A DNA stretch of 64,000 bases from Myxococcus stipitatus (GTDB taxonomy: Bacteria; Myxococcota; Myxococcia; Myxococcales; Myxococcaceae). Shown here piece after piece: positions 15,373 to 24,275 of the stretch. Every line of letters begins with the position of its first letter. Within the stretch, counting starts at the first letter, position 1. The position numbers and the translations under genes were made by a program. The stretch is taken from positions 7,192,001-7,256,000 of the forward strand of contig NZ_CP102770.1 in NCBI RefSeq assembly GCF_038561935.1, in the 5' to 3' direction. The notes under the pieces are model-generated. The model worked only from the letters and a program-made list of their open reading frames with translations. It made no database searches and was not told where the DNA came from.

Positions 15373-16805
15373 CGCACCGAGCGCTTCCGATGACGCGTCC
15401 TTCCCTTGCCGCGCTGCTGACGTTCCTCCTCGCCGCGGGCTGTGTGAGCGGCAGCAAGATTCGCGCGGACACCCAGGTGCTCGCGGCCGACGTCGAGCGG
15501 GCCCGCCGCAGCGGTGCCCTGCGCTGTGCCCCGGTGGAGCTGGCCACGGCCGAGGCCCACCTCGACTTCGCCAAGGGCGAGCTGAGCCAGGGCAACAGCG
15601 GACGCGCCGCCTCGCACGTCCGCACGGCCGACGAAGCGGTGGACCGCGCGCTGGCGATGTCGAAGAACTGTGGCCCGCGCCAGGTGATGGTGCGCGAGCG
15701 CCCGGAGCCGCAGCAGCCGCAGACGCCCGTGGCCACGAAGGAGACCCCGCAGCAGCAGGTGGTGGTCCGCATCGAGGAGACGGACAACGACGGCGACGGC
15801 GTGCTGGACAAGGACGACCCCTGCCCCGACCAGGCCGAGGACAAGGACGGCTTCCAGGACCAGGACGGCTGCCCGGACCCGGACAACGACAACGACGGGG
15901 TGCTCGACGCCAACGACAAGTGCCCGCAGGACGCGGGCGTGGCGGAGAACCAGGGCTGCCCGGCGGAGGCGCCGAAGGACCGTGACGGTGACGGCGTCTT
16001 CGACAACGTGGACAAGTGCCCGGACCAGCCCGAAGACAAGGACGGCTTCCAGGACGAGGACGGCTGCCCCGAGCTGGACAACGACAACGACGGCATCGTC
16101 GACACCGCGGACAAGTGCCCCAACGAGACGGGCTCCATGCAGAACATGGGGTGCCCGGACAAGGACGGGGACGGCGTCAACGACGGTCAGGACAAGTGCG
16201 TCGACGAGCCCGAGGACAAGGACGGCTTCCAGGACGAGGATGGCTGCCCGGACCTGGACAACGACGCGGACGGTCTCGCGGATGCGCAGGACAAGTGCCC
16301 GAATGAAGCGGGACCGCCGGAGAACAGCGGGTGCGCGGACAAGGACACGGACAACGACGGCGTGGTGGATCGCCTCGATGCGTGCGTGAACGACCCGGGC
16401 ACGAAGGAAGAGCGCGGCTGCCCGAAGCAGTACAAGAACGTCGTCATCAAGAAGGACCGCATCGAGATCAAGAAGCAGATCCTCTTCGGGTCCGGCTCCG
16501 CGAAGATCATCGGCAAGCAGAGCACCGCCATCCTCGAGGACGTGGCCCAGGCGCTGCGCGACGCCCCGTGGATCCACAAGGTGCGCATCGAGGGCCACAC
16601 CGACTCGATGGGCAAGGATGAGACGAACCTGAAGCTGTCGCAGAAGCGCGCCGACGCGGTGATGGCGCAGCTGCTGCGACGGGGCATCGACCCGGGTCGG
16701 ATGGAGGCGGTGGGCTACGGAGAGACGCGCCCCATCGCGCCGAACACGACCAAGGCGGGCCGCGCGCAGAACCGGCGCACGGAGTTCAACGTCGTCCAGC
16801 AGTAG
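15369..16805 (+). CDS. OmpA-family lipoprotein with DUF4398-like head and thrombospondin type 3 repeats
   Basis: A 478-residue envelope protein. The lipobox is LLTFLLAAGC. A helical DUF4398-like head (about residues 30-100) resembles the preceding gene product. About residues 135-350 are acidic thrombospondin type 3 calcium-binding repeats (DNDGDGVLDKDDPCPDQ and variants with regularly spaced cysteines). The C-terminal OmpA/MotB domain has the peptidoglycan-binding signature RIEGHTDSMGKDETNLKLSQKRADAV and the closing NRRTEF. Role: anchoring the outer membrane to the cell wall. The GTG at 15369 overlaps the upstream stop and has GGAG nine bases before it; an ATG at 15390 also gives a complete lipoprotein signal and cannot be excluded. 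A strong terminator follows. Confidence 0.9.
   Translation: MTHRALPMTRPSLAALLTFLLAAGCVSGSKIRADTQVLAADVERARRSGALRCAPVELATAEAHLDFAKGELSQGNSGRAASHVRTADEAVDRALAMSKNCGPRQVMVRERPEPQQPQTPVATKETPQQQVVVRIEETDNDGDGVLDKDDPCPDQAEDKDGFQDQDGCPDPDNDNDGVLDANDKCPQDAGVAENQGCPAEAPKDRDGDGVFDNVDKCPDQPEDKDGFQDEDGCPELDNDNDGIVDTADKCPNETGSMQNMGCPDKDGDGVNDGQDKCVDEPEDKDGFQDEDGCPDLDNDADGLADAQDKCPNEAGPPENSGCADKDTDNDGVVDRLDACVNDPGTKEERGCPKQYKNVVIKKDRIEIKKQILFGSGSAKIIGKQSTAILEDVAQALRDAPWIHKVRIEGHTDSMGKDETNLKLSQKRADAVMAQLLRRGIDPGRMEAVGYGETRPIAPNTTKAGRAQNRRTEFNVVQQ
15780..16425 (+). repeat. thrombospondin type 3 coding repeats
   Basis: Near-identical segments encoding DKDGFQDEDGCP recur at about 15840, 16038 and 16218, with related DNDNDG units between them. 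The identity persists at the DNA level (GACAAGGACGGCTTCCAGGA and flanks), so copy number could change by recombination. Confidence 0.75.
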
Positions 16806-16815
16806 CGCTCCCCTG

Positions 16816-16836
16816 CCCTGGCCCCCGAGGCCAGGG
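16816..16836 (+). terminator. hairpin after the OmpA gene
   Basis: A perfect eight-pair stem CCCTGGCC / GGCCAGGG with loop CCCGA, starting 11 bases past the OmpA stop. It has no T run of its own; together with the next hairpin it may form a two-part terminator. Confidence 0.45.
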
Positions 16837-16850
16837 CCCGAGGAGAATCG

Positions 16851-16891
16851 GCGCCTCCCGGGCTCAGGTCCCGAGGAGGCGCTCGTATTTT
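16851..16891 (+). terminator. intrinsic terminator of the DUF4398-OmpA operon
   Basis: Stem GCGCCTCC / GGAGGCGC (16851-16858 with 16875-16882), extended by an inner CGGG/CCCG pairing, followed by the T-rich tail TCGTATTTT. This is the clearest rho-independent terminator in the window. The remaining 180 bases to the end of truD hold nothing recognisable. Confidence 0.8.
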
Positions 16892-17072
16892 CAGGGCACC
16901 GCTTCGTGGCGCGTTGGCTGCCGACGGGAACGCGCCCTTCGGAGCGCTACCTGGCGGCGCGCCGTCAGCGAGACAACGGAGGTGCTCGCGATTTGAGGCA
17001 CGACCCAGTCGCACCTTGTCCGCGCAACGAAGGTGTGCCCCCCGCGGGGCAGCACCAGATGGCACTGAGACC

Positions 17073-18098
17073 TCAGTCGTCCTTGAGCAGCTCGTGGAGG
17101 ACCTCGGTGGCATACGAGCCCCGAGGCAGCTCGAAGGTGAGCCACAGGTCCTCGCCGTCCGGCGTCAGCTCCGGCGAGCCCAGGCGCACGCGGTAGGGCC
17201 TGCGCCCGCCCTCCGTCTCGCCACCACCGCGCTTGAAGTCGTCCAGGGTGACGCCCTCGCCCACGAGCAGCCGGGCCTCGACTTCGGCCACCTCGCCCCC
17301 GGCCGCCGTCATCTTGGGGCCGAAGAGCGGCCCTGCGGGGCTCACCTCGAAGGAAGCAACGCGAGGCCCATCGACCTCCGGCGACTCGCACACGAACAGG
17401 CCGCCCGTCTCCTCCTTGCGCAGCACATCGCCCAGGAGCGCCGTGGACAGCGTGCCCGCCCGCACCCGGTCCGCGAGGGCGCGGTTGAAGATGCGCGACT
17501 GGAAGGCGGAGAGGTACAGCTTGCGCTGGAAGCGCTCCGGCCGCTTCGGCAGTCGCTGCCCCAGCACCAGCATCCGGCCCAGGTCCGCGTTGTCGCCCGC
17601 GCGGCCGAAGCGCTGCTCGCCGAAGTAGTTCGGGACTCCGCTCGCGGACAGTCGGGAGAACGTCTCCCGCGCGGCCCCCACGTCGCGAACACCGCGAAGA
17701 CGCAGCCGGAAGCGGTTGCCGCGCAGGTGGCCCGTCCGCAGCTTGTTGCCGTGGCGCTTCGCCCACAGCACCTGCACGCCCTCCAGCGCGAAGTCGCCCA
17801 GCTTCGACTCGCCACGAGCGGGCACGGACAGAAGCTGACGCGTGACGGCCTGCCGGTCCTTCATGCCCGCGACGCCCACGTCGTCCTCGGACACGCCCAG
17901 CGCGGCGGACAACGCGCGAACGACCTCACGCGTGTCGCGGCCTCGCTTCTCCAGCCACAGGTAGAGGTGCTCGCCCTCGCCCGACGGGAGGTAGGCCGGA
18001 ATCTCCTCGACCTCGAAGTCCTCGGGGACCAGCTTGAAGGCACCACCACACCCCGGCACATCCGCCGTCAACCGCGGCCAGTCTGAATCCGTCGTCAC
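17073..18098 (-). CDS. truD: tRNA pseudouridine(13) synthase TruD
   Basis: A 341-residue enzyme that makes pseudouridine at position 13 of tRNA-Glu and some other tRNAs. Catalytic D81 is in GVAGMKDRQAVTRQ, matching the conserved GMKDR motif of TruD. The NYFGEQRFGRAGDN motif, the KLYLSAFQSRIFN block and the C-terminal LTFELPRGSYATEVLHELLK block are family signatures. Length is as expected. Its ATG overlaps the stop of the DUF4388 gene upstream by four bases, making it the last gene of a three-gene leftward operon. Confidence 0.94.
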   Translation of the reverse strand: MTTDSDWPRLTADVPGCGGAFKLVPEDFEVEEIPAYLPSGEGEHLYLWLEKRGRDTREVVRALSAALGVSEDDVGVAGMKDRQAVTRQLLSVPARGESKLGDFALEGVQVLWAKRHGNKLRTGHLRGNRFRLRLRGVRDVGAARETFSRLSASGVPNYFGEQRFGRAGDNADLGRMLVLGQRLPKRPERFQRKLYLSAFQSRIFNRALADRVRAGTLSTALLGDVLRKEETGGLFVCESPEVDGPRVASFEVSPAGPLFGPKMTAAGGEVAEVEARLLVGEGVTLDDFKRGGGETEGGRRPYRVRLGSPELTPDGEDLWLTFELPRGSYATEVLHELLKDD

Positions 18099-19432
18099 GG
18101 CCCCTCGAGCGTCGCCAGGAGCTCCTTCACACGGCGGGCGAGGTCCTCGTCCGCACGCGACTCCAGGAGCTCACCGGCCTGGAACAACAGGAAGAACATC
18201 ACGTCGCTCAGCGCCTGCTTGAAGGAAGCCATCGGCTCGCTGCCCAGCTGGGCGCGGTGCTGCTCGAAGGCCTCCATCAGCTTCGCTTCGGCCAGGCTCC
18301 CATCCGCCTGGAAGGCCAGGCCCTCCAGCACGGGAGACGACGACAAGCCCTGTCCGGCGAGCGCGGCGTTGGCGGCGGCGATGAACTCGCGGTCCATCCC
18401 CTGCTTGGCCACCTCGTCGCGAATCTCCCGGAAGATGAAGTTGAACACCCGCGCCACGGGGCGAGGGTCCAGCGCGGGCACCCCACCCGCCACGGCCCGG
18501 CCCGGCTCCGCCTCATGGGGCTGCGCGGCCGTCAGCCCCACCGGCGTGGGCACCGGCCCCGCGGGCACGAGCAGCGGCTTGTCCGTCACGGAGGCAAAGC
18601 CCCCCTCGAGCAGCCGGTACACGACCTTGGTGATGTCGAACTCGGACAGCCGGGCGGCATGGCCCAGCTCCAGGATGGTGCGACGGCCATCCAGGAGGCC
18701 CAGCACGCGGTCCTCGTCCTCCTCCAGCTTCCCGTCCGAGGCCCGCTTGCGCGCCACGTACAGCCGGCCGTGCGGGATGCGCTTCCGGAAGTGCGCCATC
18801 TCGTCGATCTTCCGGATGCTGTCCATCAGCAGGCTCTGGGTGGAGAGCTGGATGGAGTGGCTCGCCTTGTCGTCCACCGGCTGGTCGATGAGGAAGAAGC
18901 TCCCCTCCCGGCACAGCACGATGGCGTGGAAGATCTCGCTCACCTGGTGGGTGACGCACTTGAAGAGGTCGTGCGACTTCAGCAGCCCCTTCTCCACCAG
19001 GGCCCGGCCCACCTTGGACGGAGGCTGGCCTCGCAGCGCCGCCTCCACCTGCGCGCGGTCCACATAGCCCAGGCGCACCAGCACCTCGCCCAGCCGGTCG
19101 GACGGGTCATCCGACGAGGCGCCCCGCACCTCTCCATCGCGGAAGGTGACGGAGCGCTCACCCGCCGGCGAGTGGACGCGGATGATGCCGCTCCACCGCG
19201 ACTGGCTGAGGAACGCCATCAGGTCCGACAACGGGAAGCCGGCCGCGTCGCCGGAGAGCACCACGCGCGGCGCGGCGATGGTGCCGCCCTCGCAGGGGCC
19301 TCGTGAGAAGACCAGCAGGTCCGGGGACGTGGGCATCAGCGCGTACGTCCCCGAGCGCCCCGTCAATGGAGACGGGCTCTGGCGGTCCTCGGGGACGAGC
19401 TGCCCCGCGTCGATGCGGAACCGTTGCGTCAT
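18095..19432 (-). CDS. DUF4388 (PATAN-like) regulatory protein
   Basis: A 445-residue protein. Residues about 60-130 show the DUF4388/PATAN signature (FPLSDLMAFLSQSRWSGIIRVHSPAGERSVTFRDGEVRGASS), followed by helices (DRLGEVLVRLGYVDRAQVEAALRG) that resemble the GSPII_E N-terminal domain found with it. Further on is a second DUF4388-type winged section (EEDEDRVLGLLDGRRTILELGHAARLSEFDITKVVYRLLEGG). The C-terminal 110 residues are helical with no match. DUF4388 proteins are abundant in myxobacteria and are linked to signalling by protein contact. No catalytic residues are apparent. It is coupled to truD by a four-base overlap and lies seven bases after the thioredoxin-fold gene. Confidence 0.78.
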   Translation of the reverse strand: MTQRFRIDAGQLVPEDRQSPSPLTGRSGTYALMPTSPDLLVFSRGPCEGGTIAAPRVVLSGDAAGFPLSDLMAFLSQSRWSGIIRVHSPAGERSVTFRDGEVRGASSDDPSDRLGEVLVRLGYVDRAQVEAALRGQPPSKVGRALVEKGLLKSHDLFKCVTHQVSEIFHAIVLCREGSFFLIDQPVDDKASHSIQLSTQSLLMDSIRKIDEMAHFRKRIPHGRLYVARKRASDGKLEEDEDRVLGLLDGRRTILELGHAARLSEFDITKVVYRLLEGGFASVTDKPLLVPAGPVPTPVGLTAAQPHEAEPGRAVAGGVPALDPRPVARVFNFIFREIRDEVAKQGMDREFIAAANAALAGQGLSSSPVLEGLAFQADGSLAEAKLMEAFEQHRAQLGSEPMASFKQALSDVMFFLLFQAGELLESRADEDLARRVKELLATLEGP

Positions 19433-19439
19433 CGCCGCG

Positions 19440-20444
19440 TCAGTCGGCGGCCCAGGCGTTCTTGTTGGACTGCCACTCCAGCTCGTCCTCCAGGCTGTGC
19501 TGGAGCAGCTCCTCCTGGACGAAGCTCAGGTCGACCGAACGACCGTTGAAGTACACTGAGGGCGTCCCGCTGAGCCCGGCCGCGCGGCCCTGGGCGCGGA
19601 AGCCCTCCAGCTCCTGCTTGTACGCGTCCGACTTCAGCACCGCCGCCAGCTTGTCGCCATCCAGGCCCAGCTTCTTGGCCAGGGCGGGAAGGGCCTCGGG
19701 CTTCAGGTTCTCCTGCTGCTCGAAGAGGGCGTCGTGCATCTGCCAGAACTTGCCCTGGTCCCGGGCCCACAGGGCGGCCTGCGCCGCGGGCACCGCGTTG
19801 ACGTGCATGGACAGCGGGAAGGGCAGGTAACAGAAGCGCACCTGGGACGCGTTCTTCTTCGCGAAGCCCTCCAGGATGGGGCGGGCCTTGGCGCAGTACG
19901 GGCACTCGAAGTCGGAGAACTCCACCACCGTCACGGGGGCGGACGCGCTCCCCATGCACATGCGCTCGTCCACCTTGAACTGCGAGCGCTGCTCACGGAA
20001 CGAGCCGTAGTACTGGGACAGCTGGATGATGACCTCGGTGCCGGGGCTGCCCTCGGACACCATGCGCGCGGCCACCCGGGCCATCCGCTTGGCGTGGCGG
20101 CAACCCGTGTGCGACTTCAGACAGGCGCCCAGGGTGTGCGGACAGCCGCAGTAGCAGAACTCGTCGCTGAGGACCGTGGCCAGCTCCCGCTTGGACGTCG
20201 CGGACAGCGAGGAGAAGTCCATGCCCGGGATGCCCGACAGGACGGCCGAGGGGTCCGACGGAGCGGCCGCGGGCTCCACGGGGGGCGGCGGCGCGGCCGG
20301 AGCCGGCGTCGCGGCGGGGGCGGGCGTCGAGGCGGGCGCGGAGCCCTCCGGGTTCTTGCAACCCCAGCTGGTCAGCGCCACGGCGGCCAGCAGGGGAATG
20401 ACACGCTTCCAGCAGGAGAGGAGCACGCGGCGGGTCTTAGCCAC
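19440..20444 (-). CDS. thioredoxin-fold (DsbA-like) lipoprotein with cysteine-rich CYCGC segment
   Basis: About 334 residues from a GTG at 20444 (a second GTG at 20426 is possible). The signal peptide ends in a lipobox, LTSWGC. A Pro/Ala-rich linker leads to a cysteine-rich stretch (EFCYCGCPHTLGACLKSHTGC, read in two parts: EFCYCGCPHT and LGACLKSHTGC), a possible metal site. A DSBA-type thioredoxin fold follows, with active site CPYC in VVEFSDFECPYCAKARPIL and the cis-Pro loop GTPSVYFNG. The product should be a periplasmic thiol-disulfide oxidoreductase attached to the membrane. It starts the operon with the DUF4388 gene and truD. The start is inferred from the signal peptide; the ribosome site is weak. 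Confidence 0.8.
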   Translation of the reverse strand: MAKTRRVLLSCWKRVIPLLAAVALTSWGCKNPEGSAPASTPAPAATPAPAAPPPPVEPAAAPSDPSAVLSGIPGMDFSSLSATSKRELATVLSDEFCYCGCPHTLGACLKSHTGCRHAKRMARVAARMVSEGSPGTEVIIQLSQYYGSFREQRSQFKVDERMCMGSASAPVTVVEFSDFECPYCAKARPILEGFAKKNASQVRFCYLPFPLSMHVNAVPAAQAALWARDQGKFWQMHDALFEQQENLKPEALPALAKKLGLDGDKLAAVLKSDAYKQELEGFRAQGRAAGLSGTPSVYFNGRSVDLSFVQEELLQHSLEDELEWQSNKNAWAAD

Positions 20445-20499
20445 GCGCGCGGGGCTTGTAAAGCAACGCAAGCCTTGGCAGGGAGGGCATTCTACCCTC

Positions 20500-21561
20500 A
20501 TGCCCAGAGTCCTGCTCCTCCACACCGGTGGCACCTTGGGGATGGCCGGCGGCCGTCCCTCCGCGCTGCGCCCCGCCGCCTTCTTCAAGACGCTCAAGGC
20601 CCGGGTGCCGGAGCTCTTCCAGCTCGCCGACATCGAGCTGCAGCTGTTCAGCAACCTGGACAGCTCGGAGATGCAGCCGGAGCTGTGGCAGCGCATGGCC
20701 ACCCACCTCCACCAACAGCTCCCCCACTTCGACGGGGCCGTGGTGACCCATGGCACGGACACGCTCGCCTACACGGCCAGCGCGCTGTCGCTCATGTTGC
20801 GAAACCCGCCCTGCCCCGTGGTGCTGACGGGCTCGCAGCGGCCGCTGGGCGAGGTGCGCTCGGACGCACGGCTCAACCTCATTGACGCGGTGCTCTCCGC
20901 GCTGGAGGGCCCGCGCGAGGTCACCATCTGCTTCGACTCGCACCTCTACCGAGGCAACCGGGCGCGCAAGGTGAAGGTGGCCGAGTACGACGCCTTCGAC
21001 AGCCCCAACTGCCCCGTGCTGGGGACGCTCGGCGTGGACGCCACCTTCGAGCCGGGACTGCGCGCCAAGGGCCCCTTCCGCCTGTTCGAGAAGCTGGATC
21101 CACGCGTCCTCCTCTTGAAGGTGTACCCGGGCCTGGATCCCGCCCTGCCCCTCCAACTGCTCCCCCATGTCCGGGGCCTGATTCTGGAGGCGTACGGCGC
21201 GGGCAACTTCCCCATCGACCCGGAGCTGGGGCGCTCGTTCATGCCCCTCTTCACCCAGGCGCGAGAGCGCGGCGTGCCGGTGGTCGTCGTCAGCCAGGCC
21301 CACCGCAATGGCGTGGACCTCAGTCTCTACGAATCTGGGGCGGCGGCCCTGGCGCAGGGGGTCATGGGCGGCGCGGACATGACCCCGTCGGCGGCGCTGG
21401 TGAAGCTGATGCAGGGGCTGGCCTACCATCCCCGCTCCCCCGAGGCGCTCGCGCGCTTCATCCAGACGCCTGTCGCCGGGGAGCTGACCGTCGGACGGCC
21501 GACAGTCGAGCCTCCGGCGCGCGGCCAGCGCGGATCCACGCGGCGGACGAAGGCGGAATGA
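20500..21561 (+). CDS. ansA: type I L-asparaginase
   Basis: A 353-residue enzyme hydrolysing L-asparagine to aspartate and ammonia. The two active-site signatures are intact: LLLHTGGTLGM near the N-terminus (T12 aligns with the nucleophilic Thr of AnsB) and VVTHGTDTLAYTASALS around residue 90. There is no signal peptide, so it is cytoplasmic (type I). The C-terminal 25 residues are basic and disordered. The start is the ATG at 20500 with GGGAGGG about ten bases upstream; longer in-frame starts would run into the divergent lipoprotein gene. Glutaminase side activity cannot be judged. Confidence 0.92.
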   Translation: MPRVLLLHTGGTLGMAGGRPSALRPAAFFKTLKARVPELFQLADIELQLFSNLDSSEMQPELWQRMATHLHQQLPHFDGAVVTHGTDTLAYTASALSLMLRNPPCPVVLTGSQRPLGEVRSDARLNLIDAVLSALEGPREVTICFDSHLYRGNRARKVKVAEYDAFDSPNCPVLGTLGVDATFEPGLRAKGPFRLFEKLDPRVLLLKVYPGLDPALPLQLLPHVRGLILEAYGAGNFPIDPELGRSFMPLFTQARERGVPVVVVSQAHRNGVDLSLYESGAAALAQGVMGGADMTPSAALVKLMQGLAYHPRSPEALARFIQTPVAGELTVGRPTVEPPARGQRGSTRRTKAE

Positions 21562-21631
21562 GGGTTCGTGGCGCGGAAGCCGGTTGCATGCTTGCCGCCA
21601 TGAAAAAACGGCCCATAAGATGGGTGGCGCG

Positions 21632-22543
21632 ATGTCCGAGGAGAAAACTTCCGTCCATTCCATTTCGGACCTGCTGGGCAACGCCCAGCGGCAAAGCGCT
21701 TATCTGATTGTCATCAGCGCCAAGTCCGCGGCGGGCATCGGACGGATGTTCAAGCTGGACCGGTCCGAGGTCGTGCTGGGCCGCAGCTCCGAAGCCCAGT
21801 TCCAGGTGGAGGACGACGGCATCTCCCGAAAGCACGCCAAGGTGGTGGCGCTGGGGGATGGGCGTTTCCAGCTGGTGGACCTGGCCAGCACCAACGGCAC
21901 CTACCTGAACGGCCTGAAGGTCAACGCCGCGCCGCTGTACGACGGCGACAAGATCCAGATTGGCTCCAACACCGTCCTCAAGTTCTCCATCCAGGACGAG
22001 CTGGAGGAGCAGTACCAGCGCAGCATCTACGAGTCCGCCACGCGCGACGGCCTCACCCGCGTCTACAACAAGAAGTACTTCCTGGAGACGGTGCGCAAGG
22101 AGTTCAGCTACTGCCTGCGCCACCGGGTGCCCCTGTCGCTGGTGCTGTTCGACGTGGACCACTTCAAGAAGATCAACGACGCGTACGGCCACCCCGCCGG
22201 CGACTACGTGCTGACGCGCATCGCCCAGCGCGTGAGCGACACGGTGCGCACCGAGGACCTGCTCGCCCGCTACGGAGGCGAGGAGTTCGCGCTGATGCTG
22301 CGCGAGTCCGCCGAGGACCAGGCGCTCGCCTGCGCCGAGCGCTGTCGCCACGCGGTGGACAAGGCCGACTTCGTCTTTGGCGGCACGCCCATCAAGGTGA
22401 CCATCAGCCTGGGCGTGGCCACGCTCCTGGACTCGGACTTCTCCCAGCCCGAGGACCTCATCGCCGCGGCGGACAAGTACCTCTACCGGGCCAAGCGCGC
22501 CGGCCGGAACCGCGCGGACGCCAAGGCCATCAGCGGCCCCTGA
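21632..22543 (+). CDS. diguanylate cyclase with FHA domain
   Basis: A 303-residue cytoplasmic protein. The FHA domain at about residues 40-110 has the phosphothreonine-binding signature GRSSEAQFQV..ISRKHAKV..STNGTYLNG. The GGDEF domain at about 130-300 carries an active GGEEF motif (215-219), so it should make cyclic di-GMP. An intact I-site RTED (206-209) lies exactly five residues ahead of it, so product inhibition is expected. The FHA domain links activity to a Ser/Thr kinase, a group abundant in myxobacteria. The start at 21632 (SEEKTSVHS) is preferred; an ATG 12 bases upstream is possible. Confidence 0.92.
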   Translation: MSEEKTSVHSISDLLGNAQRQSAYLIVISAKSAAGIGRMFKLDRSEVVLGRSSEAQFQVEDDGISRKHAKVVALGDGRFQLVDLASTNGTYLNGLKVNAAPLYDGDKIQIGSNTVLKFSIQDELEEQYQRSIYESATRDGLTRVYNKKYFLETVRKEFSYCLRHRVPLSLVLFDVDHFKKINDAYGHPAGDYVLTRIAQRVSDTVRTEDLLARYGGEEFALMLRESAEDQALACAERCRHAVDKADFVFGGTPIKVTISLGVATLLDSDFSQPEDLIAAADKYLYRAKRAGRNRADAKAISGP

Positions 22544-22552
22544 GCCCTGGCC

Positions 22553-24142
22553 TCAGGGACGGAAGCCCAGCCGGCGCAGCCCCTCGCGCGAGACGTGCTG
22601 CACGTGGGTGTCCGCGTCGCGGGCCGCCGCATCGGACAGCGCCGCCGCGGCATGCGGTCCCCCCAACCGTCCCAGCGCGAGCGCCGCCGCGACACGCACA
22701 TCCGCCACGGAGTCCTCGCGCAGGCGCGTGGCCAGCACCTTCGCATGCGAGGCGCGGCCAATGACTTCCAGCGCCCGGGCAGCGGCGGCGCGCACCATCG
22801 GGTGGTCCGACTCGAGCAGCTCCGCCGCCGCGTCCCCCCGCGTCGCCTGTCGCTGCCCGGCCACCACGGCGAGCGCGGCGGCCACCACCTCGGGAGCCCG
22901 GTCGTCCAGGGCGCGCTCGGTGGCCTCCATCACCTCGGGGTTGCGGGTGGACATCGAGCCCAGCACCCGCACCGCTCCCGCGCGCACCACGGGCTGCGAG
23001 TCGCGCAGGTAGGGCGCCAGGGCCTCCATCCGCGACTGCCCGCTCTCGCGGCAGTCGGCGAGCGAGACGAGGGCCTGTCCTCGAATCTCCGCCGGCATCT
23101 TCGGGTTGCCCGCCACATCCAGGAAGAAGCTCGCGCAGCCCTTCTCGCGAACCATGGCCTCCAGCCACGGCCGGCTCACGGTGGCATCCCGCGTCGCCAG
23201 CCGCCGCTCGGCCGCCACGCTCACGGGCACCCCTTCCGCCTCGGCCAGCCTGCGCGCCGCGGAGCCCCGCACCTTGGGGTCCACATCCTCCAACGCACGC
23301 TCCAGCTCCTTGCGCGCCAGGGGGCCATAGGTGCCCAGGGACAACACCGCCGAGTCCCGCCGCAGGGGCTCCGGCGCGGTCAGCTCCGGCTGGAGCGCCT
23401 CCAGCTCGCGCGAGTACACGGCGAAGAGCCGGTTGATGAGGGCCTCATCCGCGGGCCGGGCCTCGTCCAGGAGCAGCTTCCCCACCGAGGTCCGCCGCTG
23501 CTCCGCCACGGACTTCAGCGCCGAGGCGGCAATCTCATCCGAGGTCTCCGGCCGGGAAGCCGCGGCCTCCAGCAGCACCCGGGCCGGCTTCTTCCCCTGG
23601 AAGGCGGCGAGGTGAGCAAGCGCCACACCTCGAGCGCGCCCATCCTCCGCATACAGCTCCACCTCCAGCGCCCGGCGGATCGGCTCGCGGCGGGCCCACA
23701 CCCGGGCCGCCGCCTCCGCCCCGCGCGCGCCCGCATCCCGCAGGAACGTGGCCGACGACTGCTCGGCCTCCGCGGCCGCGCGGGCGGCGGTGAGACAGGC
23801 CTGCAGGTCCGATGACGTGGGAGTGCTCACCACCCACTCCGCCAACAGGCGCCGCTCGGTGAGGCCTCGCGCCTTGGCCTCGGTGCGCACGGAGGCCCAC
23901 CGCACCCGCCAGTCCTCGTCCTTCCGAGAGGAGGCGAAGGCGTCGCGCGGGGTCGGCCGGACGGTCCCCAGCGCCGATACCCAGGACTCCACCTTTCCCC
24001 CGGACAGGCAGGAACCGCACACCCGGGCACGCAGGGCCCGGTCCACCACATGGCGCTGGCAGGAGTTCCAGCAGTCGGTTGTTCCGGTGCCACCACGCTG
24101 ACCGGTCGCCAGCAGAACCATCAGGATGAGGGCAGGGCTCAC
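22553..24142 (-). CDS. exported HEAT-repeat protein
   Basis: A 529-residue protein from a GTG at 24142 (ATG at 24121 also possible). A short hydrophobic N-terminus (SPALILMVLLATG) is probably a signal peptide. It is followed by a segment with two CxxC-like pairs (TDCWNSCQRH and RVCGSCLSGG), perhaps a metal or disulfide site. The remainder is HEAT repeats, with units such as VRAAAARALEVIGRASHAKVLATRLREDSVADVRVAAALALGRLGG read in pieces across residues 150-525. No enzyme motif. Its stop lies nine bases from the convergent cyclase stop. It is divergent from rpsU, with the shared promoter region at 24143-24275. Confidence 0.78.
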   Translation of the reverse strand: MSPALILMVLLATGQRGGTGTTDCWNSCQRHVVDRALRARVCGSCLSGGKVESWVSALGTVRPTPRDAFASSRKDEDWRVRWASVRTEAKARGLTERRLLAEWVVSTPTSSDLQACLTAARAAAEAEQSSATFLRDAGARGAEAAARVWARREPIRRALEVELYAEDGRARGVALAHLAAFQGKKPARVLLEAAASRPETSDEIAASALKSVAEQRRTSVGKLLLDEARPADEALINRLFAVYSRELEALQPELTAPEPLRRDSAVLSLGTYGPLARKELERALEDVDPKVRGSAARRLAEAEGVPVSVAAERRLATRDATVSRPWLEAMVREKGCASFFLDVAGNPKMPAEIRGQALVSLADCRESGQSRMEALAPYLRDSQPVVRAGAVRVLGSMSTRNPEVMEATERALDDRAPEVVAAALAVVAGQRQATRGDAAAELLESDHPMVRAAAARALEVIGRASHAKVLATRLREDSVADVRVAAALALGRLGGPHAAAALSDAAARDADTHVQHVSREGLRRLGFRP

Positions 24143-24191
24143 GCACCCGACACTCTAGTGCATCCGCCCTTGGCTTTTCCGTCTTGCGTCC

Positions 24192-24220
24192 TTGCGTTTT
24201 ACCTCCCGCTAGGACATACC
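24192..24220 (+). promoter_or_regulatory. possible sigma-70 promoter of the rpsU cluster
   Basis: TTGCGT (24192-24197), a 17-base spacer, and CATACC (24215-24220). The -35 is good, the -10 poor. It lies 55 bases upstream of rpsU in the only sizeable gap before it. Position supports it more than sequence. Confidence 0.3.
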
Positions 24221-24275
24221 CGCTCCCCTTTCGCGGTAGACACACATTGACGCATGACGGAAGGAGGTGAATCGC

